Below, one piece after another: positions 22,516 through 34,298 of a DNA stretch of 64,000 nucleotides; the stretch's first letter is position 1; every line of letters begins with the position of its first letter. The notes under the pieces are model-generated. The model made no database searches and had not been told where the DNA came from. It saw only the letters and a list, made by a program, of their open reading frames with translations. The DNA is from Atopsyche davidsoni (Eukaryota > Arthropoda > Insecta > Trichoptera > Hydrobiosidae), in NCBI GenBank assembly GCA_022113835.1, contig JAILWY010000028.1, positions 6,299,001-6,363,000 of the forward strand, in the 5' to 3' direction. Position numbers and translations under genes: made by a program.

Positions 22516-24600
22516 TTATGTATAGTGTATACTTGCACAGATCGGACTCGCTTGTACATCGACCGGTCGTTTATTTATTCAAATTGAGCAAAAATCCATA
22601 GACACGATTGTCAGCCCGTCGACATTTTGATTCGCTGTCTATGCTAGATTTTCGGATCTATGGATCAATCATAGATCGCTGCCCCGCTGACTGCAGCAAA
22701 CAAGTGATATTAATCAATAATAATACAAACAATAGCAGGAGCCCTAAAACTCTATCGTTCCAAGTCCACTGCTACATTACCGATCCTTTACACAGCTCAG
22801 GGCACAGAATGGTCATACATACAACCAGGGGTGGGTGTTTATTTTTAATTTAAACTTATTTTTAATTTTGTCCACCCCTGATAAATGATATACTTAGACG
22901 CTGAAGAGAAAATGTTAATTTTTGTTGATCTCATTAAATTTTAATCAACTTTTTAAGTGTTCATTGGTAAGGTTGTGTATTTTTTTTTTTTGCGCAGTTT
23001 GAATAAATATACGAAATCTAAATAATATGGCTTTTAGTTAGTGATATAAAAAGCTTGGTGTTTAGGTTTATTCGTGGTTTATGCGAATAGCGTTCTCGAC
23101 CATTAAATTTCAGTCGGTTTTCACAAAAATTATTACGAGAGTGCTTCTGGTAAAATGTGAAATATTCCGCGCGGCCAAGATATTTTTTGCTCTCCCCGGT
23201 ATATTTACCGTCGTAATAATGCAAATCTTCTCTAATTAAGCTGAAAGGGAAACAATATACACAATTATATTGTCTTCCGTCCCTCTCCCTCTATTAATTC
23301 ATCCCCCTACCCCCTCGGGGGCCCCGTACGTTTGCACAGAAATTATTATTTTAAATCGCCCAGGGAGACGGGACTGGACGAATTAAATTAAATTGTAAGG
23401 CACACAGACGAGCGCAAATGTGACTGAATTATCTACGACTTCGGGAAACAATCGCGTTTTTATTTTTCACTAGCGTTTTTCAGCTCTCAGACTGCTTCCG
23501 GTCGTATTTTAAAGATGATAAATTAATGAAAAACCGGAGTCTTAGATGCTGTGTCGCTTTTTTTTTGGAGCTCCCGAAAACGAATTCGCGATTCGAAAAT
23601 TTGAATTTTTCAGTTTTCAGTCCATTTCCGGTTATATAATATATCAAAAATAATATATAAATAAATGTATACTAGATTCTAAGGGATTCTGAAATTTCAG
23701 TTTCTGTACTGAAATTTACGCCTTGGTATAGAAATCCATGAAGATATTTATTTATATATATATATTTTTTTTTTTTTTGCATTTATATATAATATAATAC
23801 ATAGTAAGTAAAAATGTAGATAGGTACGATATATCTCCGAAAAAAAAAACAGACAGAAAGAGTGGCAAAGAGAAATGTCCGAAACAGAACACATAATTAG
23901 GAATTCAATTAATCCCCTAACAAATTACAAGAAATTAATTATTGGGGTGTCTACAACTAATAATATTGGGCGGCTCGCGAGGAATACGAAATCGCCCCCA
24001 GAGCCAGGGGTAGCAAGGTGGAAGACAAGTGTCCTTGTTACAAGCACTCAGCAAGCTAGTACTTGCCAGACGCTTCCAACAACGTCGGTAAGTAAATAAA
24101 ATATCTACCTGCAAAATCAATAACCACTGTAACTAAAATCACAATAAAAATACAGATTTATATATTATATAAAATAATTCGTTTTGGGTGTTCGCAGATG
24201 AATGTCATTCGCTCACAGAAAAGTGTTACTATTGGAAAATATATTCATAAACAGGTAATCAAAAAAACAGGTTATACACAGGAAATTCGGTTATTACTTC
24301 CCAAGACTGGAATTATTCTACAGTGTTTATTTTTCACAACCCTGTATTTGCCAATCACTTAGAATAATGATGTTTGTTATTCTGTCTTTTTATTCAGGCC
24401 TGAAAAGCCTATTTAATAAGGGATGGGCAGCACACTCACGTACTGAGCCACTCGGGCACTTCCGGTGAAAGGCTGAACAGTAATTCTCCCCAAAAGATCG
24501 ATAAATATATTCACTAACAAAATACAAACTCGAGACGCGAGACTCATACAAAAATTAATTTATTCAGAAACTAAATTCATTCTAAAACACCAATAAAGTC
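22516..24600. other. Non-coding DNA, two GC-richer islands and a shared repeat
   Basis: 22722-22810 shares a repeat with 9000-9085. 23265-23420 is a GC-richer island (CCCCCTACCCCCTCGGGGGC, CGCCCAGGGAGACGGGACTG). 23970-24088 is another, ending in a good donor-like GTCG|GTAAGT, but no open frame has a matching acceptor. No gene is called. Confidence 0.4.
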
Positions 24601-25360
24601 TCTGCGTCCATATCCGATTAGAAAAAAAACACCAAGTACCGGAACTGAAACGTTGAATCGTCAAATAACCAAGACGCGGTAAAAATCTGAGTGAAAATGG
24701 CTGCGAGGATACAGCGTGTCTTTTTTTGATTATTTAAGATCGCGTGTCTGCCGCTCGGGCAGTGCGGGGAGCGTGACGTGCCGCTAATGCGAAAAACCCT
24801 CCGGGTCCTCAAAATAAAACCCGAAACTTTCCGCAAAAAGTGGGCCCTTAAAAAGTTAAGCCGCCGCCGTGTCGGGCCAGCCGGCGCAGGGCCGCAAAGG
24901 GTTAAAAATAAAAACCCGAAATTAAATCCGAAATCGACGCGCGATGCCATTTGCATTCCGGCGAGAATCCCACCACAACGTATACAGCGTATATAAATTA
25001 TATTTTTGCTTCGGTGGTGTGCACACTCGCTAGCCTTAAAAACATATCGTTGATTTGATAATTTATTTATATCTTGTCTATTACTATTAATAAAATCACT
25101 TTTATGGGACGCCACTGATGTATGAATTATGATTGATTAAGGCTTCGTTTATCACAGTATTATTAAATCTGGGTGTGTAATATTTGTATAACTATTGATT
25201 GCAATAAAAAATATACATTCACAACTAACACGTTGAGGCCCGATCCTCCTCTCTGCCGGTCGACGTGTTGACCCCTTCAGGCGCGCCCTAATGAGGTTAA
25301 GAATGATTGACAGCGGTCGAGGCGCCCAAACAAACACGGCCGGGGGTTAACCGGTTTTTT
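24601..25360. other. Two GC-rich non-coding islands
   Basis: 24775-24985 contains runs such as AAGCCGCCGCCGTGTCGGGC and GGCGCAGGGCCGCAAAGGG. 25225-25350 contains CTCTGCCGGTCGACGTGTTG and CAGGCGCGCCCTAATGAGG. The 165-codon minus frame over the first has no known domain and probably exists because stop codons are rare in GC-rich DNA. Candidate regulatory DNA. Confidence 0.35.
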
Positions 25361-26320
25361 TTTTAAATCTCTATGGATTTTTGTGGCTGTGTTTTTTTTT
25401 TGTCTATGGTTTATTTTGGCTCAATTGTCAAATGACGCCGTGGGGTCGGCGACCATTTCATTGGACACGTTGTATCCTGGGACAGTACTGGCTTGAAATC
25501 CGCATCCACGCAAGTCTCCTCCTTCCGATGACGTTTCAAAGAAAAATATGGCCGAGACTTCTAAGTATAAGATGAGGGAGGGAGGCGTGAAATGCATGGC
25601 ATGCCTATACACTGCGCTTCAGCACTCGGTGCACTCTAGATAAGCAAAATATATGCTCAAACGTTAACACGATAAAGATGGAGCATCGTGTGTTCGTGTA
25701 CAACACCTTCATTAAAACGAGCCGTTCTATTGAGGTTTTTGTAATGGTAACATCCAAGCAAATAAATTTTAAATTTCGTTAAAAAATGAGTATTATTTCA
25801 AATCGTCCATACATCCCTGCTTTACCCTGTATTTTTATTTGGGCTTCGTGGAAAAATGTTCTTGTGAGTATTGCCGTGCTGGGTGCTGCTATAGCAGACA
25901 AATTAAGGTAGCTGGGGTCGTGAGGTGCTCTCCGATGATTGGAGTGTGTGTCAAATGGCCTACATACCTCCCGTCCACTTAGCACTGGAGGACCTTCACC
26001 CGACGATCTCTCGGATAAGTGGCCATCCACCTCGGTTCACCCTACAAGCCCTGACGATATTAACTCCAAATCAATATGCATATCTGACCGAATCACGAAT
26101 TGCTGTCGTCTTACGTATTAATTTGATATTTTTTAATTAATTAGAGTTACTACGTATACTACCTTATTGATGATGTATTTCAAGGTTATTGATTTTCTAC
26201 TAGAATTTTTTTAGGTTATAAAATATATGTTTTTAGGTAATCAACGATTTTCAACACGTCTACAGCTACTTGCAAGTAAAAGTGCAAATTCTTTTTACGC
26301 ATAGAGCGAGATCCAATTAT
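25361..26320. other. AT-rich DNA with dispersed motif
   Basis: 25490-25560 carries AATCCGCATCCACGCAAGTC and CTCCTCCTTCCGATG, the repeat family also seen at 3.15, 15.1 and 21.2 kb. Nothing else recognised; several frames of 60-83 codons lack domains. Confidence 0.4.
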
Positions 26321-26327
26321 GTATATA

Positions 26328-26856
26328 TCTATATATATAAAATACAAAAGATGTTTCTATGTCCTTCATAGGCTTTGAAACCATCCAACCGATTAAGTCA
26401 TTAAATACATTCGGTCTATTAATTAAGTCAATTTTCGACATTTTCCATACAAAAATTTTCAACACCTGTAAAGTCGACATCGTTCCTAGCAAAAAAATTG
26501 AAAAAAGAACATTGTGAAGATCGCGCATAAAACAAAATCACTATCTGTCATTCAGAACAGAGAGTTTTATCATTTGAGGTTATCAAATATATATATATAT
26601 ATATATCAAAAAATGCCACCGAAAAGAGCTGCAAATGGAAAAAATACAGCAGATGCGAAACGAAAAAAAGCCGAAACTGCCGGAAAACGTGAAGTGCGTA
26701 TAGGTTGCAAATAGGTTGAGAGGGCGGCAGTCAAAAGCTGTAGAAACACCAGAACAGCATGAAGCACGACTCGAACAAGTTCAATGCAAATCACAGCAAG
26801 AGCTGCTCCTCAACAACATGAAAACAGCGTAGTAGCACACGCCGGGTATCCGCTAG
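26328..26856 (+). mobile_element. Non-autonomous Helitron, complete ends
   Basis: Starts TCTATATATATAAAATAC directly after an A and ends in CTAG directly before a T (26853-26856), the A/T insertion rule of Helitrons. Just inside the 3' end is the short hairpin CGGGTATCCG. From 26612 the interior encodes a start-proximal piece (MPPKRAANGKNTADAKRKK) and, in another frame after a stop, VETPEQHEARLEQ near 26747-26787, which resembles the repeated N-terminal region of arthropod Helitron Rep/helicase proteins. The Rep and helicase domains are missing. At 529 bp it depends on an autonomous relative. Confidence 0.87.
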
Positions 26857-26949
26857 TATATAATATGTATATTCGCTTTTTTTCTTTATTGTTTATTGCT
26901 TAGACCGAAAACGTACTCAAAAATAAAAAAAAAATTATAAAAACTTGCA

Positions 26950-27135
26950 AATCCGGGTTGATTTCGGGGACGGGTCCCGGGGCCTCCCCGGGGAATGTCG
27001 GCTCCCCGGCGCGCCAGCCCGGCCCTTGACAAGAGCCGGATCGGGCCGCTAACAAGTCCGCTTCAGACGCCCCGTCAGTTTTCATTAGGCACGGCGGACG
27101 ACGAGGCTGGGTGGCCGGGCAGTCTTGGCTTTTCG
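26950..27135. other. GC-rich non-coding island
   Basis: About 185 bp with CGGGGCCTCCCCGGGGAATG and CCCGGCGCGCCAGCCCGGC (the sequence has many CpG). No convincing frame on either strand. It could be a regulatory element or a remnant of a promoter. Confidence 0.35.
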
Positions 27136-27259
27136 GCGTTGCGAATTGCATCTGACAAGTTGAAAAAGCTTTTAAAATGTATGATGATTTATTTAACAGT
27201 GATTTATTACTCTGGGATCGTATTCAATATTTTTTTTGATAGAATTGCACGCCCGTGAG

Positions 27260-27457
27260 TTAACACACTAGAGGCGGGGAGGTACTAGTACCCGTTTCGC
27301 AGACTTCTGTCTGAAGGCGGGGCTCGTATTAATACGTTTTTGAATGTGTTTACTCTAAAAGCGGCAGAAGGTCATTTTATTCTTTGGGTTTACAGCTCGA
27401 AATGTTTGTTTAGGGTTGAAATGTTTAGTAGAGGCCTGTAGTGTGTATGTAGGTGTA
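27260..27457 (+). mobile_element. piggyBac-derived left-end fragment
   Basis: TTAA at 27260-27263 followed by CACACTAGAGGCGGGG and the usual TACTAGTACCCG block. It runs about 200 bp and is then abutted by another complete left end at 27458. Partial copy, no right end. Confidence 0.78.
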
Positions 27458-27889
27458 TTAACACACTAAAGGCGGGACAGGTACTAGTACCCGTTTCGCA
27501 GACTTCTGTCTGAAGGCGGGGCGCGTATTAATACGTTTTTGAATGTGTTTACTTTAAAAGCGGCAGAAGGTCATTTTATTGTTTAGGTTTACAGCTCGAA
27601 ATATTTGTTTAGGGTCAACGTTACTTCTACCAATACTGTCCAGTGATTCTGAACAAAGTGACAATGAAGAAGTGGAATGATAATCCTCCAATTATTGAAC
27701 AACTTTTAGGACAAAGTGGTGTTGTTGTGATGCCGAGTAATCCGCAAAGTGTGTATGAAGTGGTTCAACTTTTTATAGGAAACGATTTATTTGACTACTT
27801 GCAAATCGAAGAGTGTATAGACTAGATTTCGCTCGCGCAATTTCGCACATCAGTTTAGTCAATTTGGTTACCCGCTTAAAGTGTGTTAA
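27458..27889 (+). mobile_element. piggyBac-derived element C
   Basis: TTAA at 27458-27461 and 27886-27889. Ends CACACTAAAGGCGGG and, complementary, CACACTTTAAGCGGG. The interior includes a 60-codon transposase N-terminal relic at 27643-27825 (PPIIEQLLGQSGVV, LFIGNDLFDYL) nearly identical to that in element A. No catalytic domain. Confidence 0.88.
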
Positions 27890-27917
27890 TATTGGCTGAA
27901 TATACTTCATATTAATG

Positions 27918-28436
27918 TATTAGGTGTACCATAAAGTTTGGTCGTTTTTTATATAGGTAGTGCAGTACGCACTCAGTTGGAACTCTTTTGACCTGTACAG
28001 TTGTTTTTTTGTGTTATTGTTTGTCAACCTAACCTAACCTAATCCTATAAAATCACACTTTTATTTTCTGACTCTTTTTTGACAATGGCGGAAAAATTTC
28101 CAAACATGAAACATGCTGCAAGAAAGACACGGAAAAAAAATTCTGAGCTTGGTTGGGAAGTTTTACCACATCCTCCTTACTCACCAGACATTGCATCCTC
28201 AGAATGCCACCTTTTTTGGTCATTGGAGCATTTCCTGAGAAACAAGGCCCTTCCATGTAAAAATGACCTTGAAGAGTTTTTTTCTACAAGGGATGAAGAC
28301 TTCTATAAAAGAGGGGTATTTCGCTTTCTGCTAGGTGACAACAAGTCATGGACAACAAGGTAATGTACAATATTGAATAAAATAAAATAAAATCTAAAAC
28401 AAAAAAAAACGAACGAACTTTCGGGTACACCCAATA
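27918..28436 (+). mobile_element. Mariner element, third lineage, internally deleted
   Basis: TA at both ends (27918-27919 and 28435-28436). Inverted ends TTAGGTGTACCATAAAGTTT and, complementary, TTGGGTGTACCCGAAAGTTC remain similar for about 30 bp. The interior at 28085-28362 encodes a transposase C-terminal piece (LGWEVLPHPPYSPDIASSEC, SLEHFLRNK), with the third catalytic position reading SSEC instead of the expected APSD-type sequence. The N-terminus and first two catalytic residues are deleted. A CCTAACCTAACCTAA run lies at 28027-28041. Confidence 0.87.
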
Positions 28437-31400
28437 TTCATATATATATACATATACTCAAATACAAACATACATAATCACATTCTTACATAAATATATT
28501 CTAAGGGAAGATGAAAAATGATTAAAAAATTGTAGATTTATACATATAATTTTATTTTATTTACATACATCTTTCATATATAACTTGGCACAGTTTTACA
28601 CAAAGTATTAAAGAGCAAACATCACAGAAATTAGAACGACTAGACGGCGTCAATCTGAAACGGTATATTGGGATTATTTTATCCCATTATTGTTATGTAT
28701 CGATTTATACTATTCAATATTATTTCTATAAAAAAAAAAAACCATATCATAGTCAGCTGGAATTTTAAAAATTTTCATATAAAAATAAACATATAATACT
28801 ATTTTCTATTTATAGCCATAAAACGATTTTTAGTTCCCGTGGTCCAATTCCTTTGCTGCACGTTTATATAAGCATTTTATTTTTGTAACAATACTAGACT
28901 ACTAATAAAATAAAATATTAATCACAGAGTAAAGCTTAATTTCTTTGAGAGCTATTTCCATTTAACATATTCCTAGTACATGGAATACGATTTATATGGC
29001 TTGACTTATTTCGTAACATCACCAGGTTTGTGGAGACAACGCCTACTTAAAAGTTCCAACCGTGACTCTGTTTCGAGCGAATCCAAAATTCCGACCCTGA
29101 CTTCCGACTCCGACTCCTCAATTCTAGAAAAAACTAATTACAAATGTGCATCGAGATTATTTACATTCATAATACCTTATTTAAATAAAACAAATCATAT
29201 TTCTAGCACGGGAGTAGATAACCTTTTTTAATATCTGGCAAATCGTATCATTTTACAGTGACTGAAGATCGTATGATATTTTTTAACATTTTTACCCTAT
29301 TCGTCCTTATCTATCTACACTTCTTCTTCAAGTGGTGTCCGTCTCACGAGCATATCTCTATGTCTGTTCATGGCTTTCCTATAGAGAATAGTATAGTGGA
29401 TCTCGGATTTCCGTTCTTCTATCTACACACTAACCCTCTATAAACATACAAAAATCTATTATTTCAATACGATACATATACAGAATGCAATTATCTTACT
29501 TACTACATATAAAATAAATAAACCACAGGTTGGTTCCACATTGATGCAAATTGTATGCACGATAAGACTTAGGAAATACATTTGAATTTATACAAATATA
29601 AAGTCTAACACTCATCATAAAATATTATATATTTTAACAGTAAATTTTTGTAGCATCACTCCGAATAATAAAAAACCAATATATAGTTGAATATTCAACT
29701 TTTTTGGATATCGTATATGACGAGTATTCAATCGGGCATTTAAAAATTTTCAACAAAGGTTCGTCTACGGAGAATAACAAAAATTCTTAAATCAGAAATT
29801 GTACAGATTGTAATTTAACATTTAGAAACATTATACTACGATAATATATTGCTTTATATTATTTATTAAATAAATATATTTCAATTCACATAAATGCAAC
29901 GGTTAATAGTTTGGTACATGAATGGCTGGTTTTGAAAGTTGTATTTAACATACAACCTTAAAATTGTCCACCGTTCTCTAAAAACTGTGATATATCATTG
30001 ACGCTTATATAAATTCGGTTATATCTTATAACTAATAACTAAGTTAAATCTATGAAAAATAATTTTGATATCATTTAATACTTTCGCTATGTATAAAATA
30101 TATTTTTATTGAAAAAAATATTGTAGAAATCAATTATAATATTAAAACTATGAACAATATGTACGTAGCGACTACCATCAGTACAATTCTTTTATTATGA
30201 ATATTCTATAAATTATTTTAATCTACATTATATAAGTATTGAATAATATGGAAGTATTCATCACTTTCAGTCTGAAATTTCCAAAAAAATCATTTTCTGA
30301 AAACAAAGTACCAAAAATTTGAAACAACCCAACAAAAAATAAACAATTTCAGAAACCAACGAACCTTCTTTTTCTTTTAGCCGACAAAATTTTATACTGA
30401 ACAATGTAAATATTTTTTCTAATTATTCGTGCTACAAAAGCAGCTAAAAATTTTATCATAAATACTATATATTTATCAACACATTTATATTATCATATAT
30501 TTTAGTTTCACTTATTAAAAATAGTTATAAATTCAATCCGTGTACTTTAACAAATATTTATAGCAAGGAAAGTATTTTCTAAACGTTACATACATTATAA
30601 GCTTAAATAATAATAGTAAAATACGGGAGTAATACTAAACTATACTTTTTTTCCAATATCTTTGGATGTGAATATAAGTTTGTACACAATAAACTATTAC
30701 GTCAAGAAAAGATACATCGTACACAAATTTAACTATTAATTTATATAATTCACCGCGATAGTTGTGTATACAGAATAAAAAATCTATTTGTAGTACATTG
30801 CTATTATAATTCGTAAAGTTAATATTACGTATATATTATAAATACACTGCCTGATCATATCTGACTATATTCTCCAAATTAGTATACACCTGTGCGACTT
30901 ACAGCTAAAAATTATACTTAAAAGATAATAAACACGTAAATAATTGCTATTACAAAATATGACTGAAAAAAAATTATTATAATACGAAAAACCTCTCCGA
31001 AGAACCTCATACAGAGAAAAAAAAAATTGAGCTTATTTTCAATATTAAATCACATCCGTCTATTTCTTTTTACTGACGTCAAACCTAAAACATTTCGTGA
31101 AAATGTACGGATGGCTCCGTTGAAACATCTTTGAAAGACGTTGAAAGTAAGTCGTGACTTTTTATAAATTATACGACGGCAAGAAACTCGCATTCGGAAA
31201 AATTCAGAAACGACATTGTCAACTTTTGGTAATCGATATGTCATTGTTCTAGTCAAAAAATAATAATAATAAAGTTTGTGCGAACCGGAGGCCGGAATTT
31301 TTAAAGTTCGCCTCAAATATAAAACAACGGTGAGTGTAAACTTTAATAACAAAATAATTAAACAGTTATATAAGCTTATACTAAAATAATAGCCAAGGGT

Positions 31401-33270
31401 GTTTAGTGATATTATCGGTGTTTTTATAAAATTGTGTGCATAGAGTTTTGTTGGTTGTTTATATGCTATTCTCTCTAGGTAAATTTGCTTAAAAATTTAA
31501 ATGTAACAGTATATATCTCACATTATATATTTATATAATTATTATATAGTTTGTGAATATAACACATTACTATCGTAAGCCTACATTTTGGTAGTATACA
31601 CTGTTTAAAATTGCTCCATACTTTATATATCTTATAATCATATATATATTGACATAGGAAATTGTTTACTATAGCAATAATTTATATTCAAGATAGTGTA
31701 GGTTTTTAATAAATATATATGATATGAAATGTTCTTTTAGTAGGAATATAGTAACATAAAATTAAAACTATTTTTAAAATGGTGCAGTTTTAGATTATCC
31801 TAAATTTTGAAAATAATTTATAATAAAATATGACGTACTTGCTCTCGATAAGGGTGAACTGATAATCATACTGGAAACTTATTTTTCGTATATTTTATAT
31901 AGTAATTATAAAATTCTACAATCCCCACTGGAGGTCAGACATCACTTGGTTCGGACGATGGGTTTATATTACGGAGGAGGAATTCCTCTTGCCAGAAGTA
32001 TCACCAAGAATTGGCACATCAATAACATTAGAGCACGTATCTTCGGCGAAGACCGAGTATGGGATCATTCAAGCATCTAATATAAAACTAACGATTTCTC
32101 GTCGTTGAATCTCAACTCATCAGGGTTAATAACATTTAAGTTTTAGTTTGATTATTTGGATTGTCTATTTATTATTAACTATATGAATTATCAATTTTTT
32201 CACGCCAGTAAGTCAGCATGCCGATAACGTTTTTTGTTTAAATTTAAGTGGATGTCTTTCTGGTTATTTACGATCGACTAATACAATGCTTTTTATTTTG
32301 TGAATCAGCTTCACTCTCAATTTTATTTTCATTTTCTTGTACCTATTGCGAAAAATCAACTGCATCAATCAAAAAAAAATTAATTTCTTTATTTCTTATA
32401 AATTTACTTTTAATATGATAAATATATGTTTTTCCGATTGAAGTGTCGGAATTTAGGGTTTAGTTATGTACCTGTTCCAAGAATCCTAAACACTTAAGAG
32501 TCCTTTTTTTAACTATAATTAAAAGATTAATTATATACCCTTTTTCGAGGATTAGTTTAAAATTTAAAAAAAAAAAATCTTTTAACAAACTTTGGTTTTG
32601 AAAAGTCGTCATTTTATCCAATTTTTCAACATCTTCAAGATTTTATTTTACCCTGAAAATGGACGTAATCAAATAATAAAAAATATATAAATGTAATTTA
32701 TAGTTTTCTCAATACTTTGTAAAAAAAATCAACTTTCAACATAGAAGAATAAAGTGGCAATTAAATTAATTAAATGACACGATTTCGCCAGGTAAAACGG
32801 TCCTTTTTTATTGGTAGACCGGAGATGGACACGGAGCGAGGACGACGTCAATTCGTTTCTCGGTGTTTAAAAATCGCTGATTTAACGCTGTACAAGGCTT
32901 GATATCTATTAAAAAAGATATTTAAGCTCAAATTTGTGCGTATTTTGCGAGTAAAATACAAAAATGTATTTTATTTAAAAATCTATCTAGAAAATTTGTC
33001 ATCCGGGATTGTTTACAAAATAGATGACAGCTCAGGCTACATACATATATATATATATACATATATATTTGTGTGTGTGTGTGTGTGCATAATAATGTAA
33101 ATGTAAATACATACATAAAGTGTTAATCAAATAAATTAAATGACGTTTCTTTCTTTGAGCAAATATAAAAAATCCATCCGAATGTTGGCAACATTGAAAA
33201 AATGTCCATTAACCCTATGAAAGCATGTCTTTCTCTAAGATGTCAATTTGGCAACACTGATACTTGTTTC
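28437..33270. other. Long AT-rich non-coding stretch
   Basis: Almost 5 kb, very AT-rich, with no gene I can support. Contents seen: a relative of the TGTTCATGG repeat at 29340-29395, a short GC patch at 29045-29120 rich in CCGAC/CTCCGACT repeats, a relative of the 4.6-kb foldback element at 32640-32790, and an (AT)/(GT) microsatellite at 33040-33090. The 100-codon minus frame at 31050-31352 (Arg-rich, no domain) is not convincing. Confidence 0.45.
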
Positions 33271-33274
33271 TTTT

Positions 33275-34298
33275 TTCAAATTCACTATGCGACCGACACA
33301 GCGATACTCAACATTTTTTTCTTTCAAGTCACACATGGAATATTTTTGAGTAATGGCTTTTTTTCAGGCAATTAGTCAGTGGGGACCTGGTTATACATTT
33401 ATTCCTCATGTATTAAATCTTACTTCTTAAAACCTTAATATATATATATATTTCTTGCATTTCACTTTGGAATACGTGCTTCGGGCCGCAGGTTTAGGAT
33501 ACCTGGTCTAACGGTCATTGGTCACGTGGCCAAATTCGTAAACATCCTGCCAAAGTCTAACCGTCATAATTACATCAACATTGGCGACGGACGGAGTTAT
33601 TGACAAAATTCAAAAATGCCAAAGAAATACACGCGTGCACATCGTAAGAATTCAAGAGCGAAACGAGTAAGTTTATTTTATATATTACTAGTGTCTTGTA
33701 AGCCAATCGATTGGATGAAAAATAAGATAAGTTTCGTGAATAATCATCTTCAAATTCAATATGCAACCGACCCGGCGATACTCAATTTTTTTTTCTTTTT
33801 TGCCTTTTTTTCAGGCAATTAGTTAGTCCCTGGTTACACATTTATTCCCCATTGTATTAAATCTTACTCATTAAAACCTAAACATATCCAAACGCTTATT
33901 TAAAATTTAGTGTTATATTGAGATAGACCTTTTTATTTTTGAAAAATCAGGTTTATAATTTCTTCATGCTACTCTCAATACGTTATCAAGGTGAGAATCA
34001 GTAAGCCGATTTCTATATACATTTCTTACATAATTCACTTTGGAATACGTGTTTCGGGTCGCATTTTGAGGATGCCTGGTCTAATGGTCATTTGTACAGA
34101 ATTACTAACCTAAAAACGTGTCACGACAGAGTAACGTCTTTTTTTTAAATTTAAAAATGCCGAGACAAAAATTTCTTGCATATCGTAAGAATTCAAAAGC
34201 GAAACGAGTAAGTTTATTTTATATATTACTAGTGTCTTGTAAACCAATCGATTGGATGAATAATAAGATAAGTGTCGTGAATAATCATCTTCTTGTCA
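33275..34298. repeat. Tandem duplication of a promoter/first-exon segment
   Basis: Copy 1 (about 33275-33748) and copy 2 (about 33749-34298) share in order CAAATTCA(C/A)TATGC, GCGATACTCAA, CAGGCAATTAGT, CACTTTGGAATACGTG, CCTGGTCTAA, a 17-codon first exon, its donor GTAAGTTTATTTTATATATT and ATTGGATGAA. Spacing differs (475 and 545 bp). Both first exons keep an open frame and an intact donor. Confidence 0.82.
33616..33666 (+). CDS. Duplicated alternative first exon, Mutator-like gene
   Basis: ATG at 33616 opens a 17-codon exon encoding a basic peptide (MPKKYTRAHRKNSRAKR), followed by a consensus donor GTAAGT at 33667. It is a diverged tandem copy of the exon at 34157. Differences fall mainly within codons that keep the basic character, and the frame at the splice site is the same (phase 0). 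It could be spliced to the exon at 34328 as an alternative start. Without transcripts this is inference. Confidence 0.5.

Noticed and set aside
24618..25115. 165-codon minus-strand frame
   Set aside because: No recognised domain, low-complexity ends, and it coincides with a GC-rich island. No splice or promoter signals support it.
31050..31352. 100-codon minus-strand frame
   Set aside because: Basic, no domain, in AT-rich DNA with no splice or promoter evidence. Possible but not supported.
33667..33822. Extension of the 33616 frame past its donor (68 codons)
   Set aside because: The sequence after 33666 is intron-like, begins with GTAAGT and is duplicated after 34207 with frame-breaking changes.
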